From the NCBI RefSeq assembly GCF_964340395.1, contig NC_135565.1:1704501-1768500 (forward strand): a stretch of DNA of 64,000 bases, given 5' to 3'. A program made the position numbers and the translations under genes. Under the pieces are notes generated by a model. That model had not been told where the DNA came from and searched no databases. It saw only the letters and a list, made by a program, of their open reading frames with translations. The DNA is from Glandiceps talaboti. Taxonomy: Eukaryota; Hemichordata; Enteropneusta; Spengelidae. Shown here in pieces: positions 25,946 to 38,354 of the stretch. Position 1 is the first letter of the stretch. Each line of letters opens with the position of its first letter.

Positions 25946-26002
<57 letters not shown>

Positions 26003-26170
26003 GACTGACTGACTGACTGACTGACTGACTGACTGACTGACTGACTGACTGACTGACTGACTGACTGACTAACTGACTGACTGACTGACTGACTGACTGA
26101 CTGAATGACTGACTGTGTCTCTCTCTTTCTGTCTCACAGTCTCTCCCTGTCTCTGGCTCTGTCTCAGTCA

Positions 26171-26224
<54 letters not shown>

Positions 26225-26233
26225 GTGTATGTT

Positions 26234-26264
<31 letters not shown>

Positions 26265-26285
26265 ATGTATGTATGTATGTATGTA

Positions 26286-26320
<35 letters not shown>

Positions 26321-26539
26321 GTGTATGTTTGTGTGTGTGTGTATGTATGTATGTATGTATGTATGTATGTATGTATGTATGTATGTATGTATGTATGTGT
26401 GTGTATGTGTGTATGTATGTATGCATGTGTGTATGTATGTATGTATGTATGTATGTATGTATGTGTGTGTATGTATGTGTATGTATGTATGTATGCGTAC
26501 GTATGTATGTATGTATGTATGTATGTATGTATGTATGTA

Positions 26540-26612
<73 letters not shown>

Positions 26613-26622
26613 AGACGTGCAC
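25915..26622 (+). repeat. Compound microsatellite (GTCT)n (GACT)n (GTAT)n (GT)n
   Basis: About 700 bp of successive pure tetranucleotide and dinucleotide tracts. Long Cys/Val/Met/Tyr or Thr/His frames through it are artefacts. Confidence 0.97.
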
Positions 26623-26884
26623 AAGGAACGAGTGAAACAGTCCCGATCAATAAATGCAATCAGACGCTTCGAATCAATATTCTTTATCATAGGATATCAA
26701 GGCAAGATATATAGTGGGTCATCACATGACAGTACATCTAAATGTTATGGAATAGAACGAGGTACTGCATGATCTTATTAACGGTAAAATACTGAAAGAT
26801 CTAAAGGTTATGCGCACCAAAAAGTACCGTATAGAACAAGCCTGAACTATAGAATAAGCGTAGTCAGATATTAGGGAATGATGT

Positions 26885-27287
26885 AAATAATCTATTAATT
26901 CCATGGAGTTCCAGCGTTCTGAGACGGAAAATGATTTCCTCCTCCTTCAACCTCAAACGATTCTCATCGCCAGAAACCTTACAAATTCCTGAAATAGACA
27001 TATCTGATACACTGTGTGTTAGTAATAAACTGCACAGATACGGGATAGTTACTATTCTTTTGTCTGGTTAGACTGAGATGTTCTACGAAACGATCACCAA
27101 GACGACAACATACAGTTGAACCTATGTACAAAAAACTACATTTCCCGCATGTAATATAATACACTACATTAGTACTAATACAAGTAAATCTACTCGTAAC
27201 AGCCACACTGTTCTTAGGGCCAAAAACATGATTAGTATTACCACATCGAGTACGATCGCATGGAAATGAACCAGCATTATATAACAT
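26885..27287 (-). pseudogene. Penelope-like retroelement remnant (GIY-YIG endonuclease end)
   Basis: The minus frame contains CISTNVVYYITCGKCSFLYI followed by GST and a downstream LGDRFVEHL. This is the C-x-S-x-NVVY-x-I-x-C-x2-C-x3-YIG arrangement of the endonuclease domain in Penelope-like elements. After a frameshift near 26980 it continues as RLRLKEEEIIFRLRTLELHG followed by IN, the usual C-terminal end. The reverse transcriptase that should precede it (to the right of 27287) is missing, and a stop sits just before the open part. It is a dead 5'-truncated copy within intron 1, antisense to the gene. Confidence 0.78.
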
Positions 27288-27292
27288 CTTTC

Positions 27293-28262
27293 ACATGCTA
27301 ATGGCAAGAACTGATTAGGTTTTGGTAAAAATCCAATCAATGTTAATAAGTCATTTGCATAATTAATGGTTTTTAGTAATTAGGCTCTATCTTTGGAACA
27401 CATCCTTCAAATTCGCAAAGCGCATATGTCCTATACAGTGTGTTGATTTAGCTTAAAGCTTGTATGAATAATTTGCATAATTAATGAATTTCGGTAATTA
27501 GGCTATATCTTAAGAATGCATACTTCTATTTTAATTTAGTACAAGTTAACCGTAAGAAAACACATATGTTCTTTAAAGTGTGTTGATATAGCTTATTGTT
27601 TTAATGAATAATTTGCATAATTAATGACTTTCGGTAATTAAGTTTCATCTTCAGAATGCAATCTTCAAATTTCATACAATTAGGGACACATATCAACCCT
27701 AATAATGCGCACTTGTCCTTTATATTGTGTTGATATAGCTTTTACTTTTAATGAGTAATTTGAATAATTAATGATTTTCACTAATTAAGCTATATCTTTG
27801 GAATGCACACTTCTAATTCCATATAATTTGGCACATACCTCAACTATAACAACACACATATATATGCGTTAAAAGCCGTTGGCATAGCGTTTTAGTTTTA
27901 ATGAGTAATTTGCATAAATAGTGATTTTCGGTAATTAGTCTTTATCTTTAGAATGCAAGCTTCAAATTTCATATAAGTTGGTGCATACATCAGCCATGTC
28001 AGAGCACACACATCCTCTAAAGCCTGCTGTTGATATAGTTTTTAATTTTAATAACTAATTTGCATAATTAAGGATTTTCGATAATTAGGCTATATCTTAA
28101 GATTGCAACTTAAAATTTCACTTGGTACACACATCAACTATAACAAATCATACAGGTTTGATGTAGTTATTTATGTAGGTTGTAATTGTGATATGTAATT
28201 TGCATAAATAATCATTTTGATAATATATCTTTTGAATGCAAGCTTTAAATTTGAGATCATTT
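27293..28262 (+). repeat. AT-rich degenerate tandem repeat with TTTGCATAATTAATGA motif (copy 2)
   Basis: About seven diverged units of roughly 130-150 bp, each with TTTGCATAATTAATGA-like, GGTAATTAGGCTATATCTTA-like and AATGCA..CTTCAAATT blocks. The reverse-orientation relative is at 46700-47640. 28263-28611 shows nothing recognised. Confidence 0.75.
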
Positions 28263-28611
28263 AGTACATCTATTGATATAACTTACCAGAGTCAACTAAC
28301 AATTGTACATTACTGGGACAAGCTATTAGCCAAGCAAGTGGACTTGTTATCAAAGAGTACCAATATTTACACATGTGATGATGGGCTCTTACATAACACA
28401 AGTAAACAGCTGTAAAACATTTTATTACCCACCGGCACTTGAGGCAAACCTTATCTCCGTCTCATATCAGTTGTTATCAATTTATTAGGCTATTATAAGT
28501 AACGCTACAAACAGCTTTAGAGATGCAAACAACTTTTATGACACCCGTTTTCGTCAGGCAAGCCCGCGGGTTTGTTGCACTTGGACCGCTTATGGTTTGT
28601 GACTGTCATGA

Positions 28612-30340
28612 TAACTTAACATTTAACATTTAAAATTTTGTATAGCGCCCTTTCTATTATAAACGATGTTCAAAAGCGCTGAACAATAACAATTAAAAGC
28701 ATTGGGAAATGAAACAAAATGACATACATGTAGATTTAAACTCGTAAGATAAACATACATTAAAAACTGATAAAACTACAATCAAAATAACTTCATTAAA
28801 ACCAATACAGTCTACAATTAAATGATAACACATGCCAGCGAGGGCAATATCACAATTTAGTGCCTGCAGAACGGTTGGCACTCTTTACCAAGATTTTGAT
28901 GATGCCCAAGCCGAAGGTGAGGGCATCATCAAAATTCTGTTAAAGAGTGACAGCCCGAGGGCAGGCATTAAATTGTGATATTTCCCGAGCGCTTGTGTTA
29001 TTGATTTTATCACACCGTCCACTCGCCATTCGTCCAATCGTTCACATAGCTACTCTTCATTCATCATCATTCGTCATTGGTAGAAAAGTTTCCCTTTCAA
29101 GGTGCACTACCAAATTATACTTGCATTTAAGCATCGAATACAGACATGGCATGCATTATTTGTAGGAGGTAATCTGTAATTGTATTTATTCAAATTTCTG
29201 CAAGATATAAGCTTGTGATTTACTGTAGTTAGTTTGCCACCTCGAGCGCAAAAAACTGGAAAACATACGTAGAATAGATGTGCAACGGTCGAAATAAATC
29301 CAGCGGGCAACTGCCGGGCATTAGTCTGTACACGCGCGGGCAATAGTCTATTTAAAGTAGGTCATGTGATTCGATTCTGACCAATGACAGCTTGTGTAAG
29401 AACGTCGAGGTGTAATAATGCTATTTAAAAGGGTGTGTTTTCAGCTCACGTTTAAAATGTTCCATATTATCAATACCCTTAGGTTTCTCGGTTAAAGATC
29501 TCCATAGTTTTGACCCACAAATGGCAAAAGCTCTGTCATTCAATTTATTGACCTGGGCACTATAATTGGTGTTATGGATCTTTTGAACCAATTCTATTAT
29601 GTAACTGGGAGCTACACCTTGCAATGCCTTAAAAACAAGTAACATTATCTTAAACTCTACCCTAGCTTTTACAGGGAGCCAATATAATTCTCTAATTGAT
29701 TGAGACACACCATCGTATTTACTCAAGCCTTTCACTACATTCATGGTGTAATTTTGCAGACGTTGTAATCTGTCAAATAGATATTGTGGCATTCCATATA
29801 AAATCAAATTTGCATAATCCAAGTGGGAACTAAGTAATAAGATAATGAACTAAACTAAACTTTCATTGACACTTTGATTAAAGTATTTTCGTATACGACG
29901 CAGATTATACAGGTTATGATGTATTTTTTGGACCCTTGATTTACACGGCATTCCATTGACAGATTGAAATCCAATCAACCACCAAGATTGCATACATGGT
30001 CTGCTACTTTGATTTCATCATTACCAATTGTGACATGGTCAAAGTTTACTCTAGCTATTTGTTGTTGTCTGGCACCAAAGTGAATGACCTCCGTTTTGTT
30101 CTCATTTAATTTCAGTTTGTGATCCAACATCCACATTTGAATGTCCACAATACATGTACATTACTCCACAGATTTGACAGCATCAGTCTTATCATCTGTT
30201 CGCGGTCTAAACACTTTCAATAGCTGAGTATCATCAGCATAGCCGTGAGAAATTATCATGTGATTATTTATTACATTAAAACGTGAACTAGAATACGCAG
30301 TGAAAAGCACTGGCACAAGGCAAGATCTTACCAGCGTCAT
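28612..30340 (-). pseudogene. L2/CR1-type LINE remnant: reverse transcriptase C-terminal half and 3' UTR
   Basis: On the minus strand, about 30325-30170 reads LVPVLFTAYSSSRFNVINNH and then MIISHGYADDTQLL, which includes the catalytic YADD box. After several stops and frameshifts, 29822-29421 reads on with LDYANLILYG-like sequence, RLQRLQNYTMNVVKGLSKYD, ELYWLPVKARVEFKIMLLVF and KLWRSLTEKP, the standard end of CR1/L2 polymerases. The 3' flank runs to about 28612 and ends with an AGCGCTTTTGAAC...GGGCGCTATACAAA-type sequence typical of L2 tails, then AAATGTT repeats. The endonuclease and RT N-terminus are missing. A foldback element (28838-28992) interrupts the 3' region. Not functional. Confidence 0.75.
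28838..28992. mobile_element. Foldback element, about 155 bp
   Basis: Arms of about 70 bp (28838-28907 and 28921-28992) are inverted repeats at roughly 80% identity around a 13-nt loop. Matching blocks are ATATCACAATTTAGTGCCTG with CAGGCATTAAATTGTGATAT, and TTTTGATGATGCCC with GGGCATCATCAAAA. Probably a MITE. Confidence 0.65.
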
Positions 30341-31014
30341 TACTGATTACATTGTTTACTATAGTCTACTGATTGTACAACTTACCAGAGTCAATCAATG
30401 TAGCGATTGTATAACTTGCGGTGAGAGGATAAACAATGAAAGATATATGTATATGGACTAAGTAATAACAAAGAACCATGGACCTTTGCTAAGGTAACAG
30501 AAATTAAGAGTAGACAAGCATTAAAATATATTAACAGAAACGTGCATAGCAACCGTGAACCTACCCTTAGCAATTATCATGCAACAGTATTTTGTGACAT
30601 CGACGATGGGTGTTACTCACTTGCCAAGACTGAATAATGTCAAAATTATATTTTTTTACTCATTGCTCATAATCGAAAATTGTAATGCTAGGGCCATTGC
30701 GTTATTCTTGTAGTTTTAACATTCCAGGAAATCGAATTACTTCAAAATAACTTTCAAATAAAAACAGTATTGGCAATAGTTATAACGCTATGAACACATT
30801 ATAAATTGCTATTTTTGAGATTGATTGCTTTTAAGTCAAAATTGATTTAGTGATTGGATATGGGTCATGACCGATTGTCAGATTTAATTTGGTTATTGCA
30901 TACAAAGTAATAAGTAGCAAACTGTGTTCTGAAGCTTACAAGTATAGGATTTGAGCAATGGAAATTTGTTAAGAATGTTGTTAGTTCACCTGACAATATT
31001 TTATCTACAGTTGC
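30341..31014. other. Unassigned intronic sequence
   Basis: Contains CTTACCAGAGTCAA at 30381, also seen at 28283; otherwise nothing recognised. Confidence 0.4.
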
Positions 31015-31025
31015 TTGGTTTTGGT

Positions 31026-31074
<49 letters not shown>

Positions 31075-31372
31075 CGTCGTCGTCGTTGTTGTTGTTTGTT
31101 TGTTTGTTTGTTTGTTTGTTTGTTTGTTTGTTTGTTTGTTTGTTTGTTTGTTGTTTGTTTGTTTGTTTGTTTGTTTGTTTGTTTGTTTGTTTGTTTGTTT
31201 GTTTGTTTGTTTATGTGTTTGTTTGTTTGTGTGTTTGTTTGTTTGTTTGTTTGTTTGTTTGTTTGTTTGTTTGTTTGTTTGTTTGTTTTGTTTTGTTTTG
31301 TTTTGTTTTGTTTTGTTTTGTTTTGTTTTGTTTTGTTTGTTTGTTTGTTTGTTTGTTTTTGTGCTGGTTTGT
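31015..31372 (+). repeat. (TTG)n (TTTG)n (TTTTG)n microsatellite
   Basis: Successive tri-, tetra- and pentanucleotide tracts on one strand. Poly-Cys/Phe/Leu and poly-Lys/Gln/Thr frames through it are artefacts. 31373-31804 shows nothing recognised. Confidence 0.97.
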
Positions 31373-31804
31373 AACTAAGTGCGGCATTATTATAATTAAT
31401 AAAGTATTGCAGCTGCAACATATTTTGATGGGAAATTGAAACTATAAAATAGAGAATCTTTAAAACATTCGAATACAGTGATGTTTTCAATAATAATTCT
31501 AAATCAAGTTACAATCTACAAGATTATAATGGGTGTACCAAGTAAATGTGGTGTGTATGTAAACAGAGTTATATACATGTACTAAATATAATTGAAAACT
31601 TGTATCGATCATGTCATCTGTGAAAATGTACAGATAGTGATACCCACACAAACAACAACCGCTTGTTCATTCAACAATTAGATGACCCCATAGGCGTTAT
31701 TCATCTTCTTACGAACACAATTATCATGTATACGTATTATATTGGTCATTTAAAGCCACAAATTGAGTTAAACAAGTACTCCGCCACAGCGACGACTTTC
31801 AAAC

Positions 31805-32789
31805 TTATGTGACATCACTGCTAGATTCAGCCTACACTTGTATGTATTTCAACCCAACGTGACGTCACTGCTAGATTCAGCCTACACTTGTATGTATTTC
31901 AAACCTATGTGACGTCACTGCTAGATTCAACCTACACTTGTATGTATTTCAAACCTATGTGATGTCACTGCTAGATTTAGCCTACACTTGTATGTATTTC
32001 AAACCTATGTGACGTCACTGCTACATTCAGCCTACACTTGTATGTATTTCAACCCAACGTGACGTCACTGCTAGATTCAGCCTACACTTGTATTTATTTC
32101 AAACCTATGTGACGTCACTGCTAGATTCAACCTACACTTGTATGTATTTCAACCCAACGTGACGTCACTGCTAGATTCAGCCTACACTTGTATGTATTTC
32201 AAACCTATGTGACGTCACTGCTAGATTCAACCTACACTTGTATGTATTTCAAACCTATGTGACGTCACTGCTACATTCAGCCTACACTTGTATGTATTTC
32301 AAACCTATGTGACGTCACTGCTACATTCAGCCTACACTTGTATGTATTTCAAACCTATGTGACGTCACTGCTACATTCAGCCTACACTTGTATGTATTTC
32401 AAACCTATGTGACGTCACTGCTACATTCAGCCTACACTTGTATGTATTTCAAACCTATGTGACGTCACTGCTACATTCAGCCTACACTTGTATGTATTTC
32501 AAACCTATGTGACGTCACTGCTACATTCAGCCTACACTTGTATGTATTTCAAACCTATGTGACGTCACTGCTAGATTCTGCCTACACTTGTATGTATTTC
32601 AAACCTATGTGACGTCACTGCTAGATTCAGCCTACACTTTTGTATGTATTTCAAACCTATGTGACGTCACTGCTAGATTCAGCCTACACTTGTATGTATT
32701 TCAAACCTATGTGACGTCACTGCTACATTCAGCCTACACTTGTATGTATTTCAAACCTAGCTATGTGACGTCACTGCTAGATTCAGCCT
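31805..32789 (+). repeat. 50-bp minisatellite, 20 units, CRE (TGACGTCA) in nearly every unit
   Basis: Unit GTGACGTCACTGCTAGATTC, then AGCCTACACTTGTATGTATT, then TCAAACCTAT. Perfect TGACGTCA occurs at 31860, 31910, every 50 bp from 32010 to 32610, and at 32662, 32712 and 32766. The two exceptions are TGACATCA (31810) and TGATGTCA (31960). TGACGTCA is the consensus CREB/ATF site; binding here is untested. Confidence 0.96.
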
Positions 32790-33788
32790 AGACTGACAAC
32801 CATAGACCCTGTAGGGTCTATGTCAAACCTGTATGGCATCACTCACAACCAAAGACCCTGTAGGGTCTATGTCAAACCTGTATGGCATCACTCACAACCA
32901 AAGACCCTGTAGGGTCTATGTCAAACCTGTATGGCATCACTCACAACCATAGACCCTGTAGGGTCTATGTCAAACCTGTATGGCATCACTCACAACCAAA
33001 GACCCTGTAGGGTCTATGTCAAACCTGTATGGCATCACTCACAACCAAAGACCCTGTAGGGTCTATGTCAAACCTGTATGGCATCACTCACAACCAAAGA
33101 TCCTGTGGGGTCTATGTCAAAACTGTATGGCATCACACAACCAAAGACCCTGTAGGGTCTATGTCAAACCTGTATGGCATCACTCACAACCATAGACCCT
33201 GTAGGGTTTATGTCAAACTTGTATGGCATCACTCTCAACCATAGACCCTGTAGGGTCTATGTCAAACCTGTATGGCATCACTCACAACCAAAGACCCTGT
33301 AGGGTCTATGTCAAACCTGTATGGCATCACTCACAACCAAAGACCCTGTAGGGTCTATGTCAAACCTGTATGGCATCACTCACAACCAAAGACCCTGTAG
33401 GGTCTATGTCAAACCTGTATGGCATCACTCACAACCATAGACCCTGTAGGGTCTATGTCAAACCTGTATGGCATCACTCACAACCATAGACCCTGTAGGG
33501 TCTATGTCAAACCTGTATGGCATCACTCACAACCATAGACCCTGTAGGGTCTATGTCAAACCTGTATGGCATCAGTCACAACCATAGACCCTGTAGGGTT
33601 TATGTCAAACTTGTATGGCATCACTCTCAACCATAGACCCTGTAGGGTCTATGTCAAACCTGTATGGCATCACTCACAACCAAAGACCCTGTAGGGTCTA
33701 TGTCAAACCTGAATGACATCACTCACAACCATAGACCCTAGGGTCTATGTCAAACCTGTATGGCATCACTCACAACCATAGACCCTAG
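32790..33788 (+). repeat. 49-bp minisatellite, about 20 units, with hairpin AGACCCTGTAGGGTCT
   Basis: Unit ACAACCAAAGACCCTGTAGG, then GTCTATGTCAAACCTGTATG, then GCATCACTC. AGACCCT and AGGGTCT form a 7-bp inverted repeat around GT. It directly abuts the 50-bp and 42-bp arrays. Confidence 0.96.
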
Positions 33789-34633
33789 ACAAATGATACA
33801 GTAGTCTATATTGTAAGGTTTAACACCCTAACTAATGATACAGTAGTCTATATTGTAAGGTTTAACACCCTAACAGATAATACAGTAGTCTATATTGTAA
33901 GGTTTAACACCCTAACAAATAATACAGTAGTCTATATTGTAAGGTTTGACACCCTAACAAATAATACAGTAGTCTATATTGTAAGGTTTGACACCCTAAC
34001 AAATGATACAGTAGTCTATATTGTAAGGTTTAACACCCTAACAAATAATACAGTAGTCTATATTGTAAGGTTTGACACCCTAACAAATAATACAGTAGTC
34101 TATATTGTAAGGTTTAACACCCTAACAAATAATACAGTAGTCTATATTGTAAGGTTTGACACCCTAACAAATGATACAGTAGTCTATATTGTAAGGTTTA
34201 ACACCCTAACAAATGATACAGTAGTCTATATTGTAAGGTGTAACACCTTAACAAATGATACAGTAGTCTATATTGTAAGGTTTAACACCCTAACAAATGA
34301 TACAGTAGTCTATATTGTATGGTTTAACACCCTAACAAATGATACAGTAGTCTATATTGTAAGGTTTAACACCCTAACAAATAATACAGTAGTCTATATT
34401 GTAAGGTTTAACACCCTAACAAATGATACAGTAGTCTATATTGTAAGGTTTAACACCCTAACAAATGATACAGTAGTCTATATTGTAAGGTTTAACACCC
34501 TAACAAATGATACAGTAGTCTATATTGTAAGGTTTAACACCCTAACAAATGATACAGTAGTCTATATTGTAAGGTTTAACACCCTAACAAATAATACAGT
34601 AGTCTATATTGTAAGGTTTAACACCCTAACAAA
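33788..34633 (+). repeat. 42-bp minisatellite, about 20 units
   Basis: Unit AAATGATACAGTAGTCTATA, then TTGTAAGGTTTAACACCCTA, then AC, with AATAATAC and GACACCC variants. Confidence 0.96.
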
Positions 34634-34635
34634 TA

Positions 34636-34825
34636 TTGTAACTGTGCAAGTCTATTTATTCACTAGGTGGCTATGCAAGTTTATTTATTCACTAGTTGAC
34701 TATGTAAATGTATTTATTCACTAGATGACTGTGTAAGTTTATTTATTCAGTAGATGACTGTGTAAGTTTATTTATTCACTAGATGACTGTGTAAGTTTAT
34801 TTATTCACTAGGTGACTGTGTATAT
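34636..34825 (+). repeat. Short minisatellite (TAAGTTTATTTATTCACTAG type), 5-6 units
   Basis: Units of 32-33 bp with GACTGTGTAAGTTTATTTAT and TCACTAGAT. Confidence 0.88.
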
Positions 34826-35879
34826 TTATTTTGGTACCTTAGTAATAAATAAAAAGTAACATCTCCCTATTTGTTGATGTTGTCACTGTTTCTCCATCCG
34901 TTTATTTTCGACTGTAAACGTGTAGTTACATCTTGCATTATTCAAACACTTACACGTCTATCATTGCAAACCGATTTGGATCACTTAAGCGCAAAAGACC
35001 GGTAGCATGTACCCACTTGTATTTCACTTAATCTACATATGAATTGAGTGGTAATTCTATGTACAAGCGATCAGTCAAAACTTGTAGTCTGAATTACGAA
35101 AACCAACATTTCTAAAGAAATCATCACTTAATGCCGACCGACACACAGCACCTCGTCAATAGTTTCTAGTCCCGGGTGTATATAGAACACTGGATTTATT
35201 CATGAATAGGATTCAAAGGGGAAACCGACTGCTTAATTCACTTCAATAACGAGTTCTCGTCAGGGACAGAAGGTACTTTCTGTATTTCGCCTTATGTGTA
35301 CGGTGAATAAAAAATAAAGTTTGCTTCAACTCAGTTATTTATGTTACCGATAATTGTAGAAGTACGTAGATATGAACATCAGGCCTCAGCTGGTTAAAAG
35401 AGTCTCCATTGACGCACGACTGACTGTCATTGGTGTCTTCTGCTCATGAAGTTATTCTTGGGTATTGTTGGTAAAGTGGTTTTATGGGGTTAAAGTTCAT
35501 TATTATATCGTCCTTTCTTTCATTCTTATTGTCGGTATAAATCTCAGCTATCTATCCAAGGACATAAATTGAGCGTCATGTAGCCGTACGAACAAAATCT
35601 ATGGAAAGCCTTTATCATTTGTACAAAGTATTTCGTGGAGTCGATTTAAAGATGTCAGTAAACTGTTACCCAACTTTTTGTTTATTTGGGATAAGTCTGA
35701 TGAAAAGACAAGGCTAGCATGCCTATCCAAACCCTGTGCGTTTAGGGGGCCTTCGGTCATTACAAGGGGGAGGCATATGTTAGAAAATGATAATTAGGGA
35801 AGGGTCACATTTTACTTTGACTGATCATTTTTAGCACAACTGAACATATAAGGTTCAGTGGTGCTATAGGCATGATGCT
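34826..35879. other. Unique-looking intronic sequence
   Basis: About 1 kb without repeats or a recognisable exon, one of the longer non-repetitive stretches of intron 1 and hence a candidate for conserved regulatory sequence by position only. Confidence 0.4.
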
Positions 35880-35902
35880 GTGTCTGTCTGTCTGTCTGTC
35901 TC

Positions 35903-35937
<35 letters not shown>

Positions 35938-37830
35938 GACTGCCTGGTTTATTGTTTAAGTATAGTATATATAATACCATACCAATGAGTGGTTTATTGC
36001 TTAAGTATAGTATATATAATACCATACCAATGGGTGGTTTATTGCTTAAGTATAGTATATATAATACCATACCAATGGGTGGTTTATTGCTTAAGTATAG
36101 TATATATACTACCATACCAATGGGTGGTTTATTGTCTAAGTATAGTATATATAATACCATACCAATGGGTGGTTTATTGCTTAAGTATAGTATATATACT
36201 ACCATACCAATGGGTGGTTTATTGCTTAAAGTATAGTATATATACTACCATACCAATGGGTGGTTTATTGTTTAAGTATAGTATATATAATACCATACCA
36301 ATGGGTGGTTTATTGCTTAAGTATAGTATATATAATACCATACCAATGGGTGGTGTATTGCTTAAGTATAGTATATATAATACCATACCAATGGGTGGTG
36401 TATTGCTTTAAGTATAGCATATATACTACCATACCAATGGGTGGTTTATTGTTTAAGTATAGTATATATAATACCATACCAATGGGTGGTTTATTGCTTA
36501 AGTATAGTATATATACTACCATACCAATGGGTGGTTTATTGCTTAAGTATAGTATATATAATACCATACCAATGAGTGGTTTATTGTCTAAGTATAGTAT
36601 ATATAATACCATACCAATGGGTGGTTTATTGCTTAAGTATAGTATATATAATACCATACCAATGGGTGGTTTATTGTCTAAGTATAGTATATATACTACC
36701 ATACCAATGAGTGGTTTATTGTCTAAGTATAGTATATATAATACCATACCAATGGGTGGTTTATTGTTTAAGTATAGTATATATAATACCATACCAATGA
36801 GTGGTTTATTGCTTAAAGTATAGTATATATACTACCATACCAATGGGTGGTTTATTGCTTAAAGTATAGTATATATACTACCATACCAATGGGTGGTTTA
36901 TTGCTTAAGTATAGTATATATAATACCATACCAATGGGTGGTTTATTGTCTAAGTATAGTATATACACTACCATACCAATGGGTGGTTTATTGCTTAAGT
37001 ATAGTATATATAATACCATACCAATGGGTGGTTTATTGCTTAAGTATAGTATATATAATACCATTCCAATGGGTGGTTTATTGCTTAAGTATAGTATATA
37101 TAATACCATACCAATGAGTGGTTTATTGCTTAAAGTATAGTATATATAATACCATACCAATGAGTGGTTTATTGCTTAAAGTATAGTATATATAATACCA
37201 TACCAATAGGTGGTTTATTGTCTAAGTATAGTATATATAATACCATACCAATGGGTGGTTTATTGCTTAAGTATAGTATATATACTACCATTCCAATGGG
37301 TGGTTTATTGTTTAAGTATAGTATATATAATACCATACCAATGGGTGGTTTATTGCTTAAGTATAGTATATATAATACCATACCAATGAGTGGTTTATTG
37401 CTTAAGTATAGTATATATAATACCATACCAATGGGTGGTTTATTGCTTAAGTATAGTATATATAATACCATACCAATGAGTGGTTTATTGCTTAAAGTAT
37501 AGTATATATAATACCATACCAATGAGTGGTTTATTGCTTAAAGTATAGTATATATAATACCATACCAATGAGTGGTTTATTGCTTAAAGTATAGTATATA
37601 TAATACCATACCAATGGGTGGTTTATTGTTTAAGTATAGTATATATAATACCATACCAATGGGTGGTTTATTGTTTAAGTATAGTATATATAATACCATA
37701 CCAATGAGTGGTTTATTGCTTAAGTATAGTATATATAATACCATACCAATGGGTGGTTTATTGCTTAAAGTATAGTATATATAATACCATACCAATGGGT
37801 GGTTTATTGCTTAAGTATAGTATATACACT
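35880..37830 (+). repeat. (GTCT)n followed by 45/46-bp minisatellite, about 41 units
   Basis: (GTCT)n at 35880-35940, then the unit GTGGTTTATTGCTTAAGTAT, AGTATATATAATACCATACC, AATGG. A one-base insertion (TTAAAG) produces 46-bp units that break the frames. Confidence 0.96.
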
Positions 37831-37950
37831 ACAGTACAGTACAGTACAGTACAGTACAGTACAGTACAGTACATTACAGTACAGTACAGTACAGCACAGC
37901 ACTGCACAGCACAGCACAGCACAGCACAGTGCAGTGCAGTACATATACAG
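37830..37950 (+). repeat. (ACAGT)n/(ACAGC)n pentanucleotide tract
   Basis: Pure CAGTA repeats grade into CAGCA repeats directly at the end of the 45-bp array. 37951-38354 shows nothing recognised. Confidence 0.93.
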
Positions 37951-38354
37951 CAGAGTATAACTTAGTTGACTGATATTATGTGTAAAACACATAATCTAAG
38001 GCCAATAAATAGATATTAACAATTTGATTACTGATAAAGGATGCTACGTTTTGAGATTTTATATTTTGACTTTAAGTCGCCACACAGGAAAGTAAAGAAG
38101 TGTAATTGTCTAGCAAATCTAAGGAGGTCGTCTTCTCATCGTTTTGACCTTTTAAATCTTACACCTCTTGTATGATAATCATACGGCTTACATCCATTCT
38201 GCTTTAAGCCAGTTTTAGGCTCAGATATCAGTCTACTAGTCAGTCACATGTTCACGTCTTCATAAAACGTGTTCGTATTACGTGTATCTGTTTTCCAGTC
38301 AAACGTTATTAAAGGAGTAAATATTTTTGACAAAAGAAATCTTGAACAAATTTT

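Noticed and set aside
26105-26772. Cys/Val/Met/Tyr-rich or Thr/His/Ile-rich reading frames
   Set aside because: Translations of (GT)n, (GTAT)n and (GTCT)n microsatellites.
31805-34633. Possible CRISPR-like arrays
   Set aside because: The repeats are contiguous without unique spacers, there are no cas genes, and the context is a eukaryotic intron.
33788-34633. Telomere-related repeat, because each unit contains CCCTAA
   Set aside because: Only one hexamer per 42-bp unit, which is expected by chance for a single unit sequence; no tandem TTAGGG anywhere.
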